Assembly (NCBI RefSeq): GCF_904846315.1
Contig: NZ_CAJHAF010000001.1
Location: forward strand, 2,170,001-2,234,000
Length of the DNA stretch: 64,000 nucleotides
From: Psychrobacter jeotgali
GTDB taxonomy: Bacteria; Pseudomonadota; Gammaproteobacteria; Pseudomonadales; Moraxellaceae
Direction: 5' to 3'
The position numbers and the translations under genes were made by a program. Position 1 is the first letter of the stretch; each line of letters opens with the position of its first letter. The notes beneath the pieces were generated by a model. That model worked only from the letters and a program-made list of their open reading frames with translations, made no database searches and was not told the origin of the DNA. Shown piece by piece: positions 21,377 to 29,263 of this stretch.

Positions 21377-22744
21377 CTATTTCTTATTAAAGATTCTGTC
21401 ATGTTCATCTTTAATCAACTGACCTACAACTTTTGAGGCAGAAGTGGTTCCTTCTGCTTTCTTAATAGAGTCCAGTAGATCTTGGTCTTTTTTATAAATC
21501 TTTATTTGGCTTAGATCTTCGTTCTTGTTGCTCGCTGAAAATTTAGCCCATGCGTCTTTCATGTTCTCTATGACTTTAGCTCTATATGATATTTCTGGTA
21601 TTGACTCAAGATCAATTGTAGGGTCGCTTATATCTATATCTCGAGTAACAGTCTCATATGTGTACTTTACATTTGACAGGACATCAAGACTCGCTAAGAT
21701 TAAATTGTACTTGTCTTCCAAAGAGACCGGTATGAATATATTCTGAAGTATAAGGTGGTCTCTCTTATCTGAGCTCAGATAGTTGTAAGCCCATTCAATT
21801 TGATCGCTATTATCACACTCAAGCCAATCAATTTCTTTTTTAGCGCGATTACTAAAATAGTGGGACTTAACTGATTCGAATTTGCCTATCAATGGATGCT
21901 CGTTTAAATATACATCGTTTGCATAATTTGGAAGTTCAATATTGGTATTGTTGAAATGAGTAACCTCATATTTCAAGTAATTTAAAATGTAATTAACTAA
22001 TTCCTTATCTCCAACTAAAGCTTTATCACTTAAAGTATCACGGACTAGATAAGCGAAGTGCAGAGCGCTACGGAGATCTTCTTTTATCCACTTTATTGAA
22101 ATATCTGGTAGCTGGTTATTAATTTCAAATCGCATTAAATCATTGAAGTACTGAATTGGATATTGCTGAGATTTAAATATATTTACTAATTGTGATTTAA
22201 AAGCCAGCTCACTAATCTCAATGTTAGCTGATGAATTCTGCTCATACATATTATGCGCAAATACCAAGCTCTTGCAATCATCATGATTCAAGCGATCAAT
22301 CTTTTTGAAAAAATTGTCTAATTCTTCCCTATTACGTTTTTGGTAATGAATACTTGAGTCAACATCAAGCTTAAGTTGTTTAACTAAGCCATATGCATTG
22401 GCTTTATGTAGCACCTCACAAATGAGTTCAGAATTTGACTGATCATCACTCTTGATGAAACCTGCGTTAGGGGAGTTCGAAGTGACCAACTTTGAATTGG
22501 AATTTTCATTTCGTATAAGTGAAGTATTCTCTTCAGAAGTAGATGATTCATAAAGTACACCATTGCTATAGGTGTCGCTGTCGAAGTCGTCATCATCGAA
22601 GTCGTCATCATCGAAGTCGTCATCATCGAAGTCGTCATCATCGAAGTCGTCATCATCGAAGTCGTCATCATCGAAGTCGTCATCATCGAAGTCGTCATCA
22701 TCGAAGTCATCATCATCAAAGTCATCATCAAAGTCGTCTTGCAT
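21377..22744 (-). CDS. Hypothetical protein with N-terminal (Phe-Asp4)n tract
   Basis: I do not recognise the family. From ATG 22744 (good AGGGG site upstream) the protein begins MQDDFDDDF and runs through about nine FDDDD units encoded by a 15-bp tandem repeat, a very acidic, probably disordered arm. The rest (about 385 residues) is largely helical. The last 45 residues (IYKKDQDLLDSIKKAEG, SASKVVGQLIKDEHDR) resemble a C-terminal ribbon-helix-helix or helix-rich DNA-binding segment, a weak inference. It is convergent with the integrase. Confidence 0.75.
   Translation of the reverse strand: MQDDFDDDFDDDDFDDDDFDDDDFDDDDFDDDDFDDDDFDDDDFDDDDFDDDDFDSDTYSNGVLYESSTSEENTSLIRNENSNSKLVTSNSPNAGFIKSDDQSNSELICEVLHKANAYGLVKQLKLDVDSSIHYQKRNREELDNFFKKIDRLNHDDCKSLVFAHNMYEQNSSANIEISELAFKSQLVNIFKSQQYPIQYFNDLMRFEINNQLPDISIKWIKEDLRSALHFAYLVRDTLSDKALVGDKELVNYILNYLKYEVTHFNNTNIELPNYANDVYLNEHPLIGKFESVKSHYFSNRAKKEIDWLECDNSDQIEWAYNYLSSDKRDHLILQNIFIPVSLEDKYNLILASLDVLSNVKYTYETVTRDIDISDPTIDLESIPEISYRAKVIENMKDAWAKFSASNKNEDLSQIKIYKKDQDLLDSIKKAEGTTSASKVVGQLIKDEHDRIFNKK
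22581..22730. repeat. 15-bp coding tandem repeat, 10 copies
   Basis: TCGAAGTCGTCATCA is present in eight perfect head-to-tail copies (22581-22700) and two diverged copies (to 22730). The unit is a multiple of three, so copy-number change alters the length of the acidic arm without frameshift. The identity of the copies points to recent expansion. Confidence 0.97.
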
Positions 22745-22810
22745 ATAAAAACCCCTATAAAAAAGCTCATAAAAAGTGGTATAAAAGTCCATATAAGTAC
22801 TAAAAAGCTA

Positions 22811-23096
22811 TTAATAAATTACTTTGAAACTCCCTAATATAGGAGCTTGAGCAGTCTTATGCCCTTCTTTTGGCTTAAAATAGAATGTATTTAGTCTTCC
22901 ATCTTCTTTTTTCAACTATACATCGAATACAAACCTCGTTCTAGCAATAAATTTAGATAGTTTAGTTCTAATACCATCGGTTCATTTAGGTGTTAACTAC
23001 GTTATCTGAATCAGGTAATTGAAGATATATTTTAACAGCCTCAATCTACTAACTCCATTTTGTGAATGCTTTACTAAATTCTTGTCTCACTCGCAT
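22811..23096 (-). pseudogene. Decayed small gene, ~95 codons, broken by stops and a frameshift
   Basis: On the minus strand from ATG 23096 the frame reads MRVRQEFSKAFTKWS, two stops, then IEAVKIYLQLPDSDNVVNT, stop. A one-base shift continues as DGIRTKLSKFIARTRFVFDV, one TAG, then KKEDGRLNTFYFKPKEGHK and AQAPILGSFKVIY ending at TAA 22811. The composition is protein-like throughout, unlike random AT-rich spacer. I cannot name the family. It lies directly upstream of the Asp-rich gene on the same strand. Confidence 0.5.
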
Positions 23097-23112
23097 TCAA
23101 ACGTTACAACCT

Positions 23113-23145
23113 AAAAAAGCAGCTTGCGCTGTAGCGCAACCTGCT
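23113..23145 (-). terminator. Orphan minus-strand terminator
   Basis: On the minus strand AGCAGGTTGCGCT pairs with AGCGCAAGCTGCT (one mismatch, 2-nt loop) and is followed by six T residues. No minus-strand gene precedes it (the next gene rightward is on the plus strand), so it looks like a relic of a lost gene or blocks antisense transcription. Confidence 0.7.
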
Positions 23146-23251
23146 TAGTGGGTTATTTATATTATTAATAAATACTAAATAATTATGAGTAATTTAATAC
23201 GCACTTCATTGATGGTTATGTACACCAAACTAAAATCAATGGAGCATAATC

Positions 23252-24166
23252 ATGTCACACTCACTTATCAACCAGTCACACCTCATCGCTAATATCGATA
23301 GACTCGTCAGAGACACCATTTTTAGTCCTGTCAATTTTGACGATATTAAAAATCGTTTGAACGCTTTATATTTCCCCTTCATGGAAACTCTAAATCCTGA
23401 TTTATTTTATTCACAAACTATCGACTCATTTGTCTATAGTACCGATGCTATTGTCGGTGATTTATACCCGTCTGATGTTATTTGGGATCACGGTAAAACA
23501 CAGCAATTCGTTAATAACATAGCTTGTTATAAACAGGACATTGAGACCGAGGATAACGCTTGGCGCTATCAAGAGAGTCAGAATCGGCAAAACTTTGAGA
23601 GCTATGTCAGAAGTTTGCTTAGTCACTATTCAAGACTGCTATTCGTTCGTATCGATCTAAAGTACTCACAAGAGAGTAGTCACACTGTGACCATTGAAGA
23701 TTTTAATCATCACATGAGTAAGCTCAGAGAGCTGATTGGTAACAAGAAAACCTGCTTTGAGCATTTGCAAGGTAACGCTTGGGCATTAGAACAGGGGTAT
23801 GAGAATGGCGGTTTACATTGCCACCTACTGCTCATCTACGATGGATCAGAGCGTCAGAGCGACTGGCATATTGCTAAGGAGGTCGGGGAGAAATGGAAAG
23901 AGATAACCGCAGGCTTAGGTAAGTATTACAGCTACCATGATCCAGAGCGTAAGCAGCGCTATGAGCGATATGGTAAATTAGGCATTGGTATGATCCACCG
24001 AGATAACTCACAGCAGGTAGAGAATGCTATCTGTACAGCATTATACTTAACCAAACCTGATAAGGTAGGTCAACACTTAAAAGTATGGCTGCCTAGCATG
24101 CGTACCTTTGGTCATGGCATATATAGAACGGCTAAGCGTAGAGGTCTACCACCCATAACAAACTAA
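23252..24166 (+). CDS. YagK/YfjJ (inovirus Gp2-like) protein with HUH-like motif
   Basis: 304 residues. The C-terminal half shows WALEQGYENGGLHCHLLLIYDG, i.e. a hydrophobic-flanked His-x-His as in HUH rolling-circle initiators, followed by a Tyr-containing helix (CTALYLTKPDK). The family is found on P4-like islands and inoviruses. A role in element replication is plausible but the nuclease activity is inferred. It has its own promoter region and terminator. Confidence 0.7.
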   Translation: MSHSLINQSHLIANIDRLVRDTIFSPVNFDDIKNRLNALYFPFMETLNPDLFYSQTIDSFVYSTDAIVGDLYPSDVIWDHGKTQQFVNNIACYKQDIETEDNAWRYQESQNRQNFESYVRSLLSHYSRLLFVRIDLKYSQESSHTVTIEDFNHHMSKLRELIGNKKTCFEHLQGNAWALEQGYENGGLHCHLLLIYDGSERQSDWHIAKEVGEKWKEITAGLGKYYSYHDPERKQRYERYGKLGIGMIHRDNSQQVENAICTALYLTKPDKVGQHLKVWLPSMRTFGHGIYRTAKRRGLPPITN

Positions 24167-24240
24167 TTTCAGATACATACTACATTCATGAGATACCACC
24201 GCTCACGCTTTGTGAGTGGTTGATCTAAATACTCCCTTTC

Positions 24241-24269
24241 AAGGTCTGCTATTAAGCAGGCCTTTTTTT
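24241..24269 (+). terminator. Terminator after the YagK-like gene
   Basis: AAGGTCTGC / GCAGGCCTT stem (one G-U) with a 6-nt loop, followed by seven T residues. Confidence 0.88.
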
Positions 24270-24293
24270 ATGCCCTAAATTTAAGGAGCCCTT

Positions 24294-24593
24294 ATGAAAC
24301 CAGTATGTCCACGCTGTCAGTCCACTGCAGTATATGAAAGGACAGATAGTGTCAATCAACCACTGATCAGTGAGATGGCCTTACCTGCAGTACTCGTCCC
24401 TCTTAGTATCGGCTTATGTAGGACACTCAATATCCACCCTGTCATCGGTATTGTGGTTGGCAGTGTCTTAGCCACAGCTATTGAGCAGGCAGTACCTCAT
24501 CACACGCTACCGATCACTCACCAGCAGTATCGCTGTGATCAGTGCTCTCATGTTTATCACACCGTGAATAACTCACGCTTTGATACCCCTTAA
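24294..24593 (+). CDS. Small zinc-ribbon membrane protein
   Basis: 99 residues with an N-terminal CPRC pair (residues 5-8), two hydrophobic stretches (about 28-44 and 49-64) and a C-terminal CDQC pair near residue 81. The two CxxC pairs would form one zinc ribbon on the cytoplasmic side of a hairpin-like membrane anchor. TTAAGGAGCCCTT gives a strong ribosome binding site. Family unknown to me; seen beside DUF932 genes here. Confidence 0.72.
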   Translation: MKPVCPRCQSTAVYERTDSVNQPLISEMALPAVLVPLSIGLCRTLNIHPVIGIVVGSVLATAIEQAVPHHTLPITHQQYRCDQCSHVYHTVNNSRFDTP

Positions 24594-24621
24594 TTTAATA
24601 AACAACACAAGGAATATTCTT

Positions 24622-25617
24622 ATGGCACATTTAATAGAAACCATGGCCTACGTTGGTGACACCCCTTGGCATGGCTTAGGTCAAGAGCTATCGCCTAAGC
24701 AGCCTATCGAGATCTGGGCGAAGGAGGCCGGTATGGACTGGCGTATTGAATCCTCAGACGTCAGCTACATGGCGAATAATGACAAAGGTCAGAACCTCAT
24801 TATGCCCTTTGACAACAACAAGGTATTGTACCGCTCAGACACACTTGAGCCATTATCAGTGGTCAGTCAGCGCTATCAAGAAGTACAGCCTCATGAGATC
24901 TTAGAGTTCTATCGTGACTTGACCGAACAAGCAGACTTTGAGCTTGAAACCGCAGGCGTCTTAAAGGGTGGCCGTAAGTTCTGGGCATTGGCACGGACAG
25001 GTCAATCAGCGACCCTAAGGGGTGGTGATGTCAGTCATGGTTACTTGCTACTAGCAACCGCTTGTGATGGCACACTAGCGACCACCGCGCAGTTCACCAA
25101 TATTCGGGTAGTGTGTAATAACACCCTAGCGATCAGCCTCGCTGATGGTAGCGGCGGCGTGGTGAAAGTACCGCACAGCACTACCTTTGATGCTGAGAAG
25201 GTCAAACGTCAATTAGGTGTATCCGTCAGCCAGTGGGATGCGTTTAACTATGAGATGAAGCAGTTAACCAATCGACGAGTCACCCAAGCAGAAGCGGCCA
25301 ATTACTTAAACCGTGTGTTTAACGATGTACAGGACGATGGCCTGATTCTTTTCAATACCGCTAAGAAAGAGAAAGACGCCGTACCCAATGCTCGTGCCAT
25401 GAATCAGGTGATGAACATGTTTAACGGTCAAGGTCGCGGGGCTGATCTGGCCTCCGCTAAGGACACCGCTTATGGGCTACTGTCTGCAATGACTGAATAT
25501 GTCGATCATGAACGCCGTGCCATGTCGAGGGATCATCGTTTGGATTCTGCTTGGTTTGGGGCTGGGGCTAAACTGAAAGATAAAAGTCTTGATGAGGCGC
25601 TACGCTTAATCGCTTAA
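24622..25617 (+). CDS. DUF932 domain protein (phage/plasmid-like, TIGR03299 type)
   Basis: Starts MAHLIETMAYVGDTPWHGLGQEL, the diagnostic N-terminus, and contains VLYRSDTLEPLSVVSQRYQEVQP and ATCDGTLATTAQFTNIRVVCNNTL. 331 residues from ATG 24622, which has AAGGAATATTCTT upstream. The family is widespread on plasmids, phages and ICEs; its biochemical role is not established, though it tends to travel with recombination genes, as here with YqaJ. Confidence 0.88.
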   Translation: MAHLIETMAYVGDTPWHGLGQELSPKQPIEIWAKEAGMDWRIESSDVSYMANNDKGQNLIMPFDNNKVLYRSDTLEPLSVVSQRYQEVQPHEILEFYRDLTEQADFELETAGVLKGGRKFWALARTGQSATLRGGDVSHGYLLLATACDGTLATTAQFTNIRVVCNNTLAISLADGSGGVVKVPHSTTFDAEKVKRQLGVSVSQWDAFNYEMKQLTNRRVTQAEAANYLNRVFNDVQDDGLILFNTAKKEKDAVPNARAMNQVMNMFNGQGRGADLASAKDTAYGLLSAMTEYVDHERRAMSRDHRLDSAWFGAGAKLKDKSLDEALRLIA

Positions 25618-25640
25618 CGACTGTACTTACCTAATAAATC

Positions 25641-25667
25641 AACCACGCCTTTGAGCGTGGTTTTTTT
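25641..25667 (+). terminator. Terminator after the DUF932 gene
   Basis: AACCACGC / GCGTGGTT 8-bp stem, 6-nt loop, seven-T tail. Confidence 0.9.
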
Positions 25668-25717
25668 ATGCCGCTTATTTCATTTGACACCCACAATTAA
25701 TCTATAAGGAGTTCATC

Positions 25718-26821
25718 ATGAACCTAATTGCTTTACAAAACACACCTACCACTCAGCTCAGAGCTAAACGCTCAACGGTTAAAGGTAAGCCTATAGCCAC
25801 GCTCAAGCAAGCTAGGATGGCGGATAAAGCCATTCAACCTGACTCCTCAGCGGCCGCTAAGCGTCTGATCAGCACCAAAGACTTAAGCCGTGACAAATGG
25901 CTTGAGATAAGACGCCAAGGCATTGGCAGCTCTGATGCCGCTGCCGCTTGCGGCATTCACCCTTATCTATCCATGCTTGAGCTATGGCTGATTAAGACCG
26001 GACGTATGACTTCAGATTTAGATAATAGCATCGAAGGCTACTCGCCTCTGTATTGGGGCAATACCTTAGAGCCGATGGTGGCTAAATACTATCAAGAAAA
26101 GACAGGCAATAAGGTCAGGCGGGTTAACGCTATTTTGCAGCACCCTGATGCTGATAAAGCCTTTATGCTAGCTAATTTAGACTATGCGGTAACAGGCAGT
26201 GAGGAGGTGCAAATACTAGAGTGTAAAACTGCTGGTGAGCATGGCACTAAGCTGTGGCGAGATGGCGTCCCTTTATACGTGACATGCCAAGTACAGCATC
26301 AGTTAGCGGTTACTGGTAAAAGTGCTGCTCATATCTGTGTCCTGCTATGCGGACATGAAGCCAAGATATATAAAGTAGAGCGTGATGAGCGCTTAATTGA
26401 GTCTATCACTCAGCAGGAACGTCTATTCTGGCAGTATGTGGAGACCGATACCCCGCCCACTCCTGATCATAGCGAGTCAGCAGCCAAAGCACTAAAGCTG
26501 CTTTATCCAGCGCCCAAACCAGCTAGCAAAGTCGATTTACGAGACGACGACGGCGCTAATAAGTTATTTGAGCACTTGCTGCGCTACCGTGCTTCTATGG
26601 ACGAGCTCGAGCAGCGCCACGATCAAGTTAAACATCAACTGCAAACCTTGATTGCTGATAATGAAGTCGCTGTCTTTAAGCAAGGCGCTATCTCATGGAA
26701 ACGCTCCAAAGACAGTATTGGTCTTGATAGTAAAGCGGTGATGAAAGCTCATCCTGAATTGTTTGAGCAGTTTAGTAAAACCAAGCAGGGCAGTCGCCGC
26801 TTTGTCATCTTGAGCGACTAA
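25718..26821 (+). CDS. YqaJ-family viral recombinase (lambda exonuclease type)
   Basis: PD-(D/E)xK nuclease. The start of the domain is WLEIRRQGIGSSDAAAACGIHPY, active-site acidic residues are in ANLDYAV and ILECKTAG (Glu-x-Lys), and CQVQHQLAVTG completes the fold. The N-terminal 50 residues are extra, basic and Ala-rich. It would resect double-strand ends for homologous recombination; a ssDNA-annealing partner (Bet/RecT) is not seen. Strong ribosome binding site (ATAAGGAGTTCATC). Confidence 0.9.
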   Translation: MNLIALQNTPTTQLRAKRSTVKGKPIATLKQARMADKAIQPDSSAAAKRLISTKDLSRDKWLEIRRQGIGSSDAAAACGIHPYLSMLELWLIKTGRMTSDLDNSIEGYSPLYWGNTLEPMVAKYYQEKTGNKVRRVNAILQHPDADKAFMLANLDYAVTGSEEVQILECKTAGEHGTKLWRDGVPLYVTCQVQHQLAVTGKSAAHICVLLCGHEAKIYKVERDERLIESITQQERLFWQYVETDTPPTPDHSESAAKALKLLYPAPKPASKVDLRDDDGANKLFEHLLRYRASMDELEQRHDQVKHQLQTLIADNEVAVFKQGAISWKRSKDSIGLDSKAVMKAHPELFEQFSKTKQGSRRFVILSD

Positions 26822-26860
26822 GCACCTATGCAGTCAAGCAAATAAAGCAAGCGCATAACC

Positions 26861-26886
26861 GCCCACCTATCACAGGTGGGCTTTTT
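26861..26886 (+). terminator. Terminator after the YqaJ gene
   Basis: GCCCACCT / AGGTGGGC 8-bp stem, 5-nt loop, five-T tail. Confidence 0.9.
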
Positions 26887-26923
26887 ATGTCTAAAAAATC
26901 TATTCAACAAAAGGAATACCACT

Positions 26924-27835
26924 ATGATTAAAGGTCTAACGATAACGCCGCCCGTACTTGGTCGTATCAGCATTGGACGTGTCATCGTAAAAGATGGCAA
27001 GCGTCTACCTGCTAAAGATGACCAGTTCACCATTACCAGCCAAGTGCAAAATAAAGATGGTTGGGTCAATCATCCTTTAGATGCCAAACTGCGTAAGGGT
27101 AAAACCGATAAGCTGCGGCATATACCAGTACGTATGCTGTTTAATGACCCTGAGCTGAATCTGCGAGCAGAATATACTTTGTTTGACAGGCAAACGGGAC
27201 GTCCACTATGTGTCGGCGATGGTGAGCAGTGCCAGCGTAGAACCAATAACGGCGTTGAGCAATTGCCTTGTCCATCACCTGACCGCTGTCCCTTAGCTAA
27301 AGGCGGAGCCTGTAAGCCATACGGTCGTCTCTATGTGAATCTTAGTGAAGACGATGAGCTTGGCACTTTCATCTTTCGCACCACAGGCTTTAATAGTATT
27401 CGCACCCTAGCCGCGCGCCTAAGCTACTTTGCAGCGGTGTCAGGCGATAAGCTGTCATGTCTTCCACTACAACTAACTCTTAGAGGCAAAAGCACGACAC
27501 AAAGCTATCGTACGCCTATTTACTATGTGGATTTAACCTTACGTGATGGCGTGACCCTCAAAGAGGCGGTACAACATGCAAGCGCCATTGATAAGGAGCT
27601 TAAGGAGCATGGCTTTGACCAAGCGGCTTTAGAAGCAGTTGCCAAACAAGGCTATATCAACTCAGCCTTTGGGCTTGATAGCGAGGATGGGTTTGACGTT
27701 GCGGAGGAGTTTTATTCAGTCGAGACTGGTAATCAAAGCGATGATCAAGAAGCCAACATACAAAAGCGCTTACCTCCTCATGAGATAAGCAGTATCGAGC
27801 AGGGTCTACGGCAAAGTGTAACGGCTGTCAGTTAG
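26924..27835 (+). CDS. Island protein of the Gp3-like recombination directionality factor type
   Basis: The start is MIKGLTITPPVLGRISIGRV, chosen at ATG 26924 because AAAGGAATACCACT precedes it. A Cys cluster (CVGDGEQC, CPSPDRCPLAKGGAC, residues ~95-125) likely binds a metal; FNSIRTLAARLSYFAAVSG is the most conserved-looking segment. Homologues on proteobacterial islands are often labelled hydrolase or metal-binding protein; I think the fold matches Gp3-like directionality factors, which control excision. Medium certainty. Confidence 0.68.
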   Translation: MIKGLTITPPVLGRISIGRVIVKDGKRLPAKDDQFTITSQVQNKDGWVNHPLDAKLRKGKTDKLRHIPVRMLFNDPELNLRAEYTLFDRQTGRPLCVGDGEQCQRRTNNGVEQLPCPSPDRCPLAKGGACKPYGRLYVNLSEDDELGTFIFRTTGFNSIRTLAARLSYFAAVSGDKLSCLPLQLTLRGKSTTQSYRTPIYYVDLTLRDGVTLKEAVQHASAIDKELKEHGFDQAALEAVAKQGYINSAFGLDSEDGFDVAEEFYSVETGNQSDDQEANIQKRLPPHEISSIEQGLRQSVTAVS

Positions 27836-27870
27836 TACAGCCATAGCAATTAATAGATAGACACATCATA

Positions 27871-27902
27871 AAAAGGAGCTGAATAAATCAGCTCCTTTTT
27901 TT
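27871..27902 (+). terminator. Terminator after the Gp3-like gene
   Basis: AAAAGGAGCTGA / TCAGCTCCTTTT 12-bp perfect stem with 5-nt loop and a T-run. Confidence 0.92.
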
Positions 27903-28013
27903 ATTAGCTGCATCAAAGGCTAACTGTCGGATGGTATGGGATGCGGTAAAAAATTATAGGACTCGGTAAGTATATGAGGGCAAACGCTCTCATTCACTTA
28001 TAAGGAGCACATC

Positions 28014-28274
28014 ATGGAAAATTTAAATATTAACAATCAAACTGAAACTAACAACCTAAGTGCTGTACGCTTACCAAGAATGTTGCCACTGAAAGAGGTA
28101 ACGTACCATACGGGTCTCAGTAGTACGACTATTTACGATATGCTCGATAAAAGATCTAATCGATACGACCCCACCTTCCCTATTCAGGTTAAGCTATCGA
28201 AGGGGCGTGTAGCATGGGTTGAGAGCGAGATTGCGGAATGGTTAGGATGCAAAATAGCCGCTAGGGTTCACTAA
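28014..28274 (+). CDS. AlpA-family DNA-binding regulator
   Basis: 86 residues; the winged-helix body reads LPLKEVTYHTGLSSTTIYDMLDK ... FPIQVKLSKGRVAWVESEIAEWL, characteristic of AlpA/MerR-like excisionase regulators of P4-type islands, which activate integrase transcription or excision. ATAAGGAGCACATC precedes the ATG. It probably controls the mobility of this island. Confidence 0.85.
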   Translation: MENLNINNQTETNNLSAVRLPRMLPLKEVTYHTGLSSTTIYDMLDKRSNRYDPTFPIQVKLSKGRVAWVESEIAEWLGCKIAARVH

Positions 28275-28390
28275 GTAATAAAACTAAAATAAGCTACTGA
28301 CTGTAAGTGGTTTATTTTTTTAGTTATTTTCAGGATAAGTTAACAATAGCTCTTACAACTTACAGTATGACTGATCACATATATTAGTAC

Positions 28391-29128
28391 TCAATTAATA
28401 TTAACTTCGTAACTAAAGTTATCTGCTAGCCCATAGGACTCTCTATATTCAATTGGTTCGCCTTTAAGATTCTTTGCAATACGGCAAACTTTGACCAAAT
28501 CTTTCTTCCCATCGCTATTTAAATAGATGTCAATATGGTTTTTTATAAATGACAGCTTCTCAACTGCTGAAGAAACGAACTGTCCACATTTTTTATAGTA
28601 GAAAGGATATAAAAGATTTTCGAACTCTTCTGGTGCTAGCGTTACCAAGTTTTCAAATAAACTTCGAGGTAACCAAATTTTTTCACTTAAAATAATTTTA
28701 TTATCAACGATACGTACACGCTCAATGTAGATCAAGCTTTCATTATTATGTAGGTTTAATTTCTCATTAATTATATTAACACCTGATATAGATACTATCT
28801 TTTTTACTAAGCCAGTTGGAGTTAGATAGCCAACATCCTTATCACGGAACTTAAAAAATCTTAATAATGAAGCCTCAAAGTTAGGTTGTTTTAGAAAAGT
28901 ACCGCGACCTTGCTGTTTAAATAAGATGCCGTCTTCGACTAATTTTTCAACAGCTTTACGGACTGTACCTACTGATACTTTGTACTTGTCTGACAGCTCA
29001 GATTCAGTAGGCAGAGGTGTATCCTTATCCCACTTATTTTCAGTAAGTAGAAGCTGTATCTGCCACCGTACCCTTTCGTAGCGTGGCATATTAAACTTTT
29101 CAAATGTCTCTATCATTTTTCTCTTCAT
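28391..29128 (-). CDS. GntR-family regulator with UTRA effector domain
   Basis: N-terminal winged helix (PLPTESELSDKYKVSVGTVRKAVEKLVEDGILFKQQGRGTFL, residues ~40-80) and a C-terminal UTRA domain of the HutC type (LIYIERVRIVDNKIILSEKIWLP). It is divergent from the transporter/amidohydrolase pair and probably represses it until an inducing ligand binds. AT-rich codon use differs from the chromosomal genes. Confidence 0.87.
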   Translation of the reverse strand: MKRKMIETFEKFNMPRYERVRWQIQLLLTENKWDKDTPLPTESELSDKYKVSVGTVRKAVEKLVEDGILFKQQGRGTFLKQPNFEASLLRFFKFRDKDVGYLTPTGLVKKIVSISGVNIINEKLNLHNNESLIYIERVRIVDNKIILSEKIWLPRSLFENLVTLAPEEFENLLYPFYYKKCGQFVSSAVEKLSFIKNHIDIYLNSDGKKDLVKVCRIAKNLKGEPIEYRESYGLADNFSYEVNIN

Positions 29129-29168
29129 AAATTAAAGTCATGGAATAGCATATCGCCTAAAAAACTAT

Positions 29169-29220
29169 TTGACAACACGCATAGGATGCTTTCTAATGTT
29201 TTTATAAATTCATATATATG
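29169..29220 (+). promoter_or_regulatory. Promoter and likely GntR operator for the transporter operon
   Basis: TTGACA (29169-29174), 17-bp spacer, TCTAAT (29192-29197). Just downstream CATATATATG (29211-29220) is a perfect palindrome followed by a partial copy TTTATATG, placed where a repressor would block transcription. Confidence 0.65.
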
Positions 29221-29263
29221 TTTATATGTTTGTTAGAAGTCTATATCAAGTCAGGGAGCAGAC

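Noticed and set aside
22581..22730. CRISPR-like array
   Set aside because: Units are 15 bp, contiguous and without spacers; they encode an acidic peptide repeat.
22384..22770. Minus-strand frame with Met-Met-Thr-Ser repeats
   Set aside because: A frame-shifted reading of the same tandem repeat, overlapping the more credible FDDDD frame that has a ribosome binding site and a long unique body.
22543..22803. Plus-strand frame rich in His-His-Arg-Ser repeats
   Set aside because: It is the antisense reading of the 15-bp tandem repeat of the Asp-rich gene; no ribosome binding site and no other support.
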